DNA of 64,000 nt from a virus: positions 1 to 64,000 of IMG/VR virus record IMGVR_UViG_3300021963_000106, one strand, 5' to 3'. The translations under genes and the position numbers were made by a program. Shown one piece after another: positions 17,712 through 26,100 of the stretch (the first letter of the stretch is position 1; every line of letters begins with the position of its first letter). Below the pieces are notes generated by a model, which ran no database searches, had not been told where the DNA came from, and saw only the letters and a program-made list of their open reading frames with translations.

Positions 17712-17719
17712 TATTTATG
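17712..17719 (-). promoter_or_regulatory. Late promoter CATAAATA for gp15
   Basis: CATAAATA overlaps the gp14 stop, 44 bp upstream of gp15. Confidence 0.5.
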
Positions 17720-19121
17720 GCATTCCAAATGGGTTTCTTTCACTAAAATCTACTATATTATCAGCTTCTGATTCTATTTCATCATTATTTGCAAATCCAT
17801 CTTTAACGATGAATGTATCAATTCTTCTTAGAGAATATGATGCACTTGAGGCTGAACCCACAATATCTTCACCAACAATAAATTGTCCGTTTACATTTGA
17901 CACCTCAAGAGAATTGGTCACAGAACTCCACGATCTTACTCTTCCTTTTACTCCACTTTGAGATCCTGTGATTACTTCATTAAATACAAATGTTCCTATT
18001 CCTCCAACATTTGGAGGTGATATGGTTATAGTGGGTGCAACTGTATAACCAAGACCAGCATTTGTTATTCTGATTGAAGTTATAGTTCCTGCGGAAGAAA
18101 CAACGGCAGTTGCAGCTGCTGATACTGAAGAAATGCCTGTAAAGGTAATATTTGGTGGATTAACATATCCAGATCCTGAATTTGTAATTGTAATTATCCC
18201 TACAATGCCATTTCCTATTGATGCAATTCCTGTTGCACCATTTCCACCTCCTCCAATAAATCTTACTCTTGGAGATGTAGTATATCCATAACCAGCATTA
18301 ATTAACTCCACACTTTGTACAGATTGTGCAGATGGGTTGGTATTATCAGTACATACGACTATCCCACCAATCATCTTTGCAATAGCAGAAGCAGTTTTAC
18401 CACCAATAGGTGCAGATGATATTCCAACAGTAGGTGTACTAGTATATCCTCCACCACGATTTGTTACTGTTATTGATGTAACTCCACCATTTACTATTTG
18501 ACTATCCGCTGTTGCATTTACTCCAGGCCCAACCATTATGAGTTTTTGTACAACCCCAATTGGTTTAGTATCTTCACCAATACTTCCACTGATATTATCA
18601 TCAATTTCATCGATACTAGTATCGATTACTTCATCTTCATATCTGAACAGTTCACATCTTAATTCATAAGTATAGAGACCTTGTAATTGATAAAAAGGTT
18701 TTTCGTGTTCTACATATTTAATTTCAAATAGACGATCACCTAAAGGAAAATAAACTAAATCTCCCTCCTTTGGTCTTGATGATAACTTTATATTAGACTG
18801 ATCTTTTATTAATGGTGTTATATAATTTTTGAATCTTTCTCTAGATATTGTCAAAGTTATTTCATTTAAAGCTTGAATTCCAAACTTTGACAATATAGTT
18901 GGATTATCTCCATATCCATCATATGTATTGACATATGCTTCTATTGGATATGCACTATTAAAACTAGATTCTATTAACTCTTTTATTACAGTTTTTTCGG
19001 TTATATATTTTCTAGGCAAATAATAAACTTCAACTCCATACATTCGAAGTTGTTCGTTAATTAAGTCTTGAATAAGACCTTGTTCTGATTTTGATCCTTG
19101 AAGAAAAAACGGATTTAACAT
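17715..19121 (-). CDS. gp14: Neck protein gp14 with glycine-rich repeat extension
   Basis: The first ~190 residues match the gp14 neck family (MLNPFFLQGSKSEQGLIQDLINEQLRMYGVEVYYLPRKY). At 468 aa it is much longer than T4 gp14 (256 aa). The extension holds at least four copies of a GGGYTSTPTVGI-like repeat between about residues 220 and 380. The same repeat appears in gp8, the 833-aa protein and the giant protein. gp14 and gp13 connect head and tail. A 4-bp gap separates it from gp13. Confidence 0.93.
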   Translation of the reverse strand: MLNPFFLQGSKSEQGLIQDLINEQLRMYGVEVYYLPRKYITEKTVIKELIESSFNSAYPIEAYVNTYDGYGDNPTILSKFGIQALNEITLTISRERFKNYITPLIKDQSNIKLSSRPKEGDLVYFPLGDRLFEIKYVEHEKPFYQLQGLYTYELRCELFRYEDEVIDTSIDEIDDNISGSIGEDTKPIGVVQKLIMVGPGVNATADSQIVNGGVTSITVTNRGGGYTSTPTVGISSAPIGGKTASAIAKMIGGIVVCTDNTNPSAQSVQSVELINAGYGYTTSPRVRFIGGGGNGATGIASIGNGIVGIITITNSGSGYVNPPNITFTGISSVSAAATAVVSSAGTITSIRITNAGLGYTVAPTITISPPNVGGIGTFVFNEVITGSQSGVKGRVRSWSSVTNSLEVSNVNGQFIVGEDIVGSASSASYSLRRIDTFIVKDGFANNDEIESEADNIVDFSERNPFGMP

Positions 19122-19125
19122 AAAC

Positions 19126-19977
19126 TTATCCGATCATATCTAGAGGAGGAAGTTCATAAGTATTAGACATTTTTTCCATTAAAATATCTATTTCTCTTTG
19201 AGCATCATCATACATTTGTCTCCCATTTAGTTCCACTCCACCTGGCAATTTAACCCCAGTAAATTTCATCATATTTTGTCCCCATTGTCTTTTAATTAGG
19301 GCTGTTAAATATGGTTTAATAAAAGAGTCATTCCATACTCTAGAATAATCATTAGGATCTAGAGTGGAATAACAATCAATGATAAAGTAATGATTTTCTG
19401 TAACTGTTCCCCAGTCAATATCAAGATATAGTCTGTCCTGTCTTTTATTAAATCTAATTTGTTTTTGTGTATTTAAAAGAAAATCTAAATCTTCTAAGTA
19501 TGTCTTAACCATAGCATAACTTAAAAGTTCAGTTGTTCCCCAATAGTAAATATCGTTTAAGAATAACTGATATTTAACACTAAACATATTATGTGTGATA
19601 GTATTAGCACTATCAAAAGTGAAAATTTTATTTACACCAATTACATTGGGAGGAACTTGCAGATAGTTGCTATTTTCAAAATATGTAAATGTTGTTGCAG
19701 TTCCAACTATGTTTGTAGAGACGGTTGTAGTTGCAATTCCAACATTACTATTTTCGTCTAACCCTCTTGCTCTACCACGAGCAATGTCATCCGCAGTTAC
19801 TTTGTATTTGTAAAAAGTAGGATAGACACCATCAAAGTGTCTTTCTTGGAAAAACTGAACCGCATCATCTACTAAATCTTCAATTTGTTCATCAGCAACA
19901 TTAATTTCTAAAACTGGTGCGCCCAATTTTCTTTTACAATAATCAATTAATTCTTGTCTAGTAGATGGTTGTGCCAT
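19126..19977 (-). CDS. gp13: Neck protein gp13
   Basis: The 283-aa protein (T4: 309) forms the first neck ring on the portal. It starts MAQPSTRQELIDYCKRKLGAPVLEINV and contains EQIEDLVDDAVQFFQERHFDG, the family signature, and a C-terminal GGVELNGRQMYDDAQREID helix. Its ATG overlaps the stop of the 54-aa gene (TAATG). Confidence 0.95.
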   Translation of the reverse strand: MAQPSTRQELIDYCKRKLGAPVLEINVADEQIEDLVDDAVQFFQERHFDGVYPTFYKYKVTADDIARGRARGLDENSNVGIATTTVSTNIVGTATTFTYFENSNYLQVPPNVIGVNKIFTFDSANTITHNMFSVKYQLFLNDIYYWGTTELLSYAMVKTYLEDLDFLLNTQKQIRFNKRQDRLYLDIDWGTVTENHYFIIDCYSTLDPNDYSRVWNDSFIKPYLTALIKRQWGQNMMKFTGVKLPGGVELNGRQMYDDAQREIDILMEKMSNTYELPPLDMIG

Positions 19978-20141
19978 TAGAATTTAGATATGACTTCTTG
20001 TTGTTTTAAATATAATTTAATGTAAGACTTTGCATAATTACGTAAAACTTCAATATCATCTATACTATCTATATCTCTAGAAAGTTTTTCATATTCAAAC
20101 AATTTAGTCATGTTTTCTAGAGATACTTTGTCAGGATCCAT
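19977..20141 (-). CDS. 54-aa helical protein upstream of gp13, unnamed
   Basis: The ORF reads MDPDKVSLENMTKLFEYEKL and ends in YLKQQEVISKF. It is charged and helical, with overlaps at both ends (11 bp with the previous gene, TAATG with gp13), which supports coupled translation. It probably belongs to the neck/tail operon; no function is recognised. Confidence 0.7.
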   Translation of the reverse strand: MDPDKVSLENMTKLFEYEKLSRDIDSIDDIEVLRNYAKSYIKLYLKQQEVISKF

Positions 20142-20355
20142 TTGTTAAATTCCTCAATAGATTTTTAATTTCATTAATGTCATTTTTTAAATCATATAAA
20201 TCATTTTCCAATTTTGTTATTTTTTCTCCTTCTTTTTCTTTTTGTTTTCTTAGGGTCAAATAATTCTGATATTCTGTTTTGTTCACATTCAATATGGCAT
20301 TTGTAGAATTATCTCTTACTAAATTTTTATGACCCTCTACTTTTGAATAGTTCAT
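20131..20355 (-). CDS. 74-aa coiled-coil protein, probable virion component
   Basis: It starts MNYSKVEGHKNLVRDNSTNAI and continues with a heptad-rich helix (KITKLENDLYDLKNDINEIKNLL). The N-terminal motif recurs in small phage tail proteins next to large fibre genes. The ATG at 20,355 lies just after the preceding stop. Its role is not known. Confidence 0.75.
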   Translation of the reverse strand: MNYSKVEGHKNLVRDNSTNAILNVNKTEYQNYLTLRKQKEKEGEKITKLENDLYDLKNDINEIKNLLRNLTNGS

Positions 20356-20356
20356 A

Positions 20357-22858
20357 TTATGCAAGTGCAATTACTCTCAAATCCTTTAATCTTGGTGGAT
20401 ACGCTTGATTTGTTGACGATCCAACTAATTTAATACTAAAGTATCTAAAGGAAGGTAAATTATCAATAGTAAACTCATAATCTTTGAATAGAGCTTCATT
20501 GTTTCCTTGATCTAAAATATCAACTTTTTGTACAAATTTATCAGATGTCCCATCATTATTAGATGGATCAATTACTTCACCGGAAAGAGTCAAATTGGAA
20601 TATCCTGGGAATGGATAGTAAACAAAATCATCTAAAGGATCATTTTGAATAGAGAAGAATGCCCTAAGATCATTATAGATGTTAACATGAGATGCAACTA
20701 GAATTTTAATAGAAGTTGCAGGTGCTTCAAGTGAGATTGAGTTAGTTGCATAAACAAAAGCTGATGGATCATCTGATAATGTAGAAACCCTATTGTCAGT
20801 AACATAATTTTGAACTGGGTTGTTAATTCTGTTGGAAACAAAAACCATACCCAATCTATCCAAGTCAATAATTGGAGACAAATATGGATTTGATGATGTA
20901 AGATTTAGATTAACTGTAAATGATTTGTTTCCAGGAAGAGTCGTAAGATTATTAGTTTCATTAACCTTTGATCCAACCATTCTTGGATTTTCAAAATAAT
21001 TATTAGAATTTAAATTAATATCTTGGAATCCTTTATCCACGAATGAAGCTTCATTTCCATCTACACTAGTAGCAGAAACTGTTCTTACTTTCGCAGAAAT
21101 ATTAGTACCACCCAAAGTTAAAGTTTGAATATTTGGTTTAATTAATTCAAACTGAATATTTTGAGTTGCTCTAATTGACGGTCCACCAGTAGATTTTGTT
21201 TTATTAATAAACAGTTTTGGATGACCTTCAACAGATCTATTAACTTGTCCCAATGGAAGAGCTTCAGTTTTTCCATCTTGTGTTGTATCTACTTTAATAG
21301 TGTAGAAATCTAAATCTATGGGATCAGATACAGTAGAATCTTGAAGAGTATGACTTGTATTGATTCTTCTAAGAGATATTCCGTTTAATTCATACTTAAA
21401 CACATCCGTTCCTTGTGGATACGTAAATGATTTTGTCTGATCAATTTGTCTGGTAATACCTGTAAGAGTGTTTCCACTAACACCTTCATATGCAATAATT
21501 TCTTCTCCAATTAAAGCATATCCTGGATTTGTCGTTCCAACTCCAACATTTTCAAAAGATGAAAATGAAGTTGCATCGTCTAAGTTAATATCTGAGGTGG
21601 AACTTTGTTCGTATGTCGATGACAATTTAGTTGGTTTTGTATCAGATCTGATATTTGATATTACAACCAAATTTGTCCCAGAATGCATACAATGATTTTT
21701 GTGATTTACTTTTATATTCAATCCATCGTCAATTACTTGAATTCCATTTGTAACTATATTGACATTTCCGGAATAGGAAGAATTCAAGTCAGTTGTAATT
21801 CCTGAATTATTAACATAAAGAATAGTATTTCCTACACCGGTGATAAATTCTCCCTGAACTTCATCTAAAATAATTTCGTTGAATCCGTTTAGTTCTGAAA
21901 CAGATACTCTTAAATTTCTACCTAAAGTTTCACTTCCAATTTGTGTAACAGAAAGAAGATCGCCAATTTGATATCCTACACCTCCATTACTAATAGTCGC
22001 TGCAACTGCAATACCATTATTAATGGTAAAGTTTGCTGTGGCGTTTCTTCCACTACCAGTTATGCTAGTTAAAGCAATACCACTAAAAGTTTGAGAACCT
22101 GATGATGGTGTATAACCAATTCCTGCATTAATAATTTTTAAAGTACCTTTTGCAGTTCCCGCGACTCCTACATATTTTCCTCTTCCTGTTGAATTTCTTT
22201 GAAGAACTGTATTTCCTAAAGTAAATCCACTATCTTGAACTGTTGTTCCTAATCCTACTCTGATTTTTCTAGAAGTCATTTCTAGAGAATCTGGCAGAAG
22301 GTTTGATATTTGGCCGTTTCCTACATCTAAATCTGAGTTATATAAGTTAAGATTTCCACTAGATGATGTAAAGTTTGCTCTGTATAAGGTAAATTTTAAA
22401 TCTTCATATGGACTTTCATTCCAAGTAGATGCATTTTGTGACTTAAATAATCCACCAGAAAGAGGTTGTTTTAAAACTAAAAGCTGATTTGATTCTGGTC
22501 CAAATCTTGTTTTTACATCAATCTCACCTAATTTTGAAACCCATACATTATACTGATCTGAGTTTGATAATATCACTAAAGAATGAAAAACTCCCCCAGT
22601 CAAATATACTGGAGATGGAAAGGTTATACGAGTTGGAATTGAAGCATCACTTGAGATATTAACTTTATCTGGATCTAAGACAACTTCACTGAATGGATAC
22701 ACAACTTGAGTCGGAAGACCCAACTGCATTGATCTTAATTGAACTGTTACTGGTAACTGGTTGTCTTTCGATTGAAAGTACAAATCAACAGATGTTACAA
22801 AAATTCCACTTTCTGGTTCAACATAAAAAGATTGAGCTAAAGGATCTACTACTTTCAT
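20357..22858 (-). CDS. 833-aa tail/baseplate structural protein
   Basis: It starts MKVVDPLAQSFYVEPESGIFVTSVDLYFQSK, a signature also seen inside large DUF4815-type phage tail proteins, here as its own gene. Near residue 243 there is a NAGIGYTPSSG repeat of the GxGY type. The rest is beta-rich, with no transmembrane segment. It lies between the 1,799-aa protein and the neck genes, so it is most likely a tail or baseplate-periphery protein. Late promoter at 22,898. Confidence 0.8.
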   Translation of the reverse strand: MKVVDPLAQSFYVEPESGIFVTSVDLYFQSKDNQLPVTVQLRSMQLGLPTQVVYPFSEVVLDPDKVNISSDASIPTRITFPSPVYLTGGVFHSLVILSNSDQYNVWVSKLGEIDVKTRFGPESNQLLVLKQPLSGGLFKSQNASTWNESPYEDLKFTLYRANFTSSSGNLNLYNSDLDVGNGQISNLLPDSLEMTSRKIRVGLGTTVQDSGFTLGNTVLQRNSTGRGKYVGVAGTAKGTLKIINAGIGYTPSSGSQTFSGIALTSITGSGRNATANFTINNGIAVAATISNGGVGYQIGDLLSVTQIGSETLGRNLRVSVSELNGFNEIILDEVQGEFITGVGNTILYVNNSGITTDLNSSYSGNVNIVTNGIQVIDDGLNIKVNHKNHCMHSGTNLVVISNIRSDTKPTKLSSTYEQSSTSDINLDDATSFSSFENVGVGTTNPGYALIGEEIIAYEGVSGNTLTGITRQIDQTKSFTYPQGTDVFKYELNGISLRRINTSHTLQDSTVSDPIDLDFYTIKVDTTQDGKTEALPLGQVNRSVEGHPKLFINKTKSTGGPSIRATQNIQFELIKPNIQTLTLGGTNISAKVRTVSATSVDGNEASFVDKGFQDINLNSNNYFENPRMVGSKVNETNNLTTLPGNKSFTVNLNLTSSNPYLSPIIDLDRLGMVFVSNRINNPVQNYVTDNRVSTLSDDPSAFVYATNSISLEAPATSIKILVASHVNIYNDLRAFFSIQNDPLDDFVYYPFPGYSNLTLSGEVIDPSNNDGTSDKFVQKVDILDQGNNEALFKDYEFTIDNLPSFRYFSIKLVGSSTNQAYPPRLKDLRVIALA

Positions 22859-22896
22859 TTTTTTATCTGATGATTTTCCTTTCTATATCTAATACT

Positions 22897-23145
22897 TTAT
22901 TTATTTGATTTTAATAAATCTATTTCAAATTTTAATTCTCTTATTGCTTCTATCATAACGGGAATAAGTTGAATATAATCGACCATCAGATATCCATCGT
23001 TCCCAGTGGAAACCATTTCTGGAAATTCTTTTTTAACCTCTTGAGCTATTACTCCATAATCAAATCCCTGAATTCCAGTTAGTCTTTGCATTTCTCCATT
23101 CCATTCATATTTTTTTCCACTGATATTTAATAATTTATCTAACAT
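22897..23145 (-). CDS. Detached S74 intramolecular chaperone body
   Basis: The 82-aa product MLDKLLNISGKKYEWNGEM ... FDYGVIAQEVKKEFPEMV ... LIPVMIEAIRELK is the body of a peptidase S74 / endosialidase-type chaperone domain. The domain's catalytic front half ends the upstream 1,799-aa gene, whose TGA lies just before this ATG. A short near-repeat (LNRLLNI / LDKLLNI) marks the break, in a different reading frame. It may act in trans, be reached by frameshifting, or result from a frameshift mutation. Confidence 0.8.
   Translation of the reverse strand: MLDKLLNISGKKYEWNGEMQRLTGIQGFDYGVIAQEVKKEFPEMVSTGNDGYLMVDYIQLIPVMIEAIRELKFEIDLLKSNK
22898..22905 (-). promoter_or_regulatory. Late promoter AATAAATA for the 833-aa gene
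   Basis: AATAAATA 40 bp upstream of the ATG at 22,858, overlapping the chaperone stop codon. Confidence 0.55.
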
Positions 23146-23147
23146 AA

Positions 23148-26100
23148 TCAAATTTTTATATTTAACAACCTATTTAGTGCATTGTCAATAGGTTGAATAT
23201 TTTTCTTCAATTTAATATCACTCTTTTTTCCGCCACCGCCTGATGGTGGTGATGATCTTGGTGCTGGAGCTGGTGCTGGTCTTGGTGCAGGTGCAGGAGC
23301 AGGTGCAGGAGCACGGATTCCAAGCATTTGTGCAGCAACTGGACCAACAGTAGCACCAGTTCTTTGTGCCCATGCTACAATTTCTGATTTAGGATAACCT
23401 TGAGCAATAGCTCTTTGAACTCCACCCTCACCAATTGCTGGTGAAGACAATACTGTATTGCCAAATGGACTGTAGTTACCTGCGTTTTGATTAACCGTTC
23501 CATATCCACCGGTAGCAACAATATAACCGGTAGCAACTCCATTATATGGTTGTCTTCCTCCACCACCATCACCACTTCCATAGTAATCATAAGCTTGAGG
23601 AATTGGGATAGAACCAATTAAAGTGCTCTTAACGATAACTTCTGGTCCAGTTTCACTTGCAGTTTGAGATTCTACTGGAGTTTGAGTTTCAACCCTTGCA
23701 TTACGAACAACAATAATATTTTCTTGTACGGTGTTAACTCTACCCTCCGCAAAATATTTTTCTTCTGCAGTTGTAAAAGAAACTCCCATAATCTGCGAGT
23801 TAACATCACTGTTTGTAAGTCTTAATAATTTAGTTCCACATTGGAATTTTGGATTCAAGTCTATATTTGGATTTGGAATATAGAGAGATCCAATAAGAGT
23901 ACCTACATTATCTGTAACAAGTCTCTTTGCAGTTACAATTGCTTCAGCACCACTTGTTTGACCTTTCAGTCTCATATTTTCTGACAAATATCCGTAAAAA
24001 GATCCTTGAGGTTGATTGGATAGACTATATGTGTCAATATTTAAAATTGTAGAAGTTGATGAATAAAGACTAGGAATAGTTTGATTTATACCATATGGAT
24101 TTAGAGTGAAAATATCAGTTGGATTGTTGTAGGGACCATACTTATGATTTTGGTTGGCAACTCTAAATTTGATATATGGTGAATTTGGAGATGAAACATT
24201 AAATGTTCCTATAACAGTTTCTCCAACTTCAAATATACCATTAACCATACTTATCTCAATTAATTTTGGTATAACATATGGATTCACATTAACACCATCA
24301 AAAAATGCATACATTCTTGTAGATGGTTTTAATCTCTTTGCAGTAAATTCAATATTTCTTGATCTTACAAAAGGTATTAACTGACTATTTAAAACTTGAT
24401 CACCAAAGGAAGTATTATCAAATTGTTCTTTTAATACTTGTCTTGTTCCTTTTCTAGATGAAGTACCTGTTTTTGTAGTTACTTTTATTTCGTCAGCGTA
24501 TATGTCATAACCACGAACAACTTCTCTAGTTGAGTTTGCTACACTTTCTCCAGTCCATACAGTTTCCCAAGAACCCCAAGTAACTGGACCAAATCCAGTT
24601 TGAGCATCAAATCCTTGTGCTGTTAATTGAATTTTTGTTTGAGCATAATTACCTTCTGCATTGACTGTTTTTGGTTGTAAACGAACTTGATCGACCCAAA
24701 CATCAGAAGATGGGAATATTTCAATTGTTCCTCCAAAGAAGTCTGCAGCATATGGATTTACATTTACAACTCTTGTTGAGTATGGTTGATTAATTTCAAC
24801 AACTTCTTCATAATTTAGTGTTACTAATTGTCCAGTCTTCTTAACACCAGATCCGATGATATCATCAGAAAATCTAGAGTCTGCAGATGGATCTGCTGAA
24901 GTACCTATACCTATTACAGAATTAGTTCCTAAAATAAGATCTAATTGAGTTGTATAGTGTGTTGGTCTTAGTTCAGAATCTTTAATGTTTATTGAGTTTT
25001 TGACTATTGTAACTTTTTTCTGAGACTCTGTAGTTGAAAAATCATCTACAAAGAAACCGGATTTAAATCTGTTTAAACCATTAGCATCCGTGATTAGAAG
25101 ACTTGAAGTATCAACTTCAAGTAAGGTTAATGCTGTATAAAATTCTAGATTTTTAATTCTTGTTTCTAAACTTTGGATATCGATCATTCGATATCTCTTA
25201 TGTTCAGAAATATTAATGTCAATACCTTCCATATCACAAAGATATGGAGGTAAGTAAACTGTAGAAATTTCTAAGGAATCTTGAATAGGTTGAGGTGGTT
25301 GTGGAGTTTCTGATGATGTTCCTGATGCTATTTGGAAAATACCATCTTTTGATAGGTATATTTTATCAATTCTTGGTAAATAGAATGAATAATTTATAAC
25401 AGATGATTCATCAGAGGCTAAAATATTTGGTGCGGAGTTATTAAAATTGTTAAAATCTCTACCTAAAAATTCAAATGGAGATCTAGATCCCTCAGATATT
25501 GAAAAGTTGGAAACCTTAGGTCTTATATCAATCAAGTCTGAATTTTTAATTCCATTAATATTTGGAATATCACAATAGTCAAACTGCTCATAAGAATTTA
25601 CAGTTGTGATATCTCCATTGTCTGAAGATAAAAATTCTGCGTATTCAAAAACGATTTTCAGTTTTGAAGTTGGTTCTTTTGTATTTTTATTTCTTGTTAA
25701 TTTTGAGTAATCATATATTGTATTTTTTTGTCCATTTATAAAGGTGAAGTTTGATGTGATATTATTATCACCATTATTAACTGACGTAACTATTGCTTTA
25801 ATACCAGACTCTTTAAATGTAACTTCTTCTCCTTCAATAAAGGTGGAAGAATTTAAATATATAAAACCAACTTGCAAATCATTGATTTTTTCAGAATATA
25901 TTGCAACTGTTTGACTCAAATTTCCTACTAACTCTTCACCAAGAATCAAGTCACCAGTTTTTGATGTTGGTCCGGTGAAAGAAGTTAATTGTAAACTAGG
26001 TAGATTTGGAGAATTAGTATCATCAGATTCAAAAACTCCATATATTTTTGTTACATCTGGATATAGTAGACAGATATCTTCGTCTTGAACTCTGGTTCCA

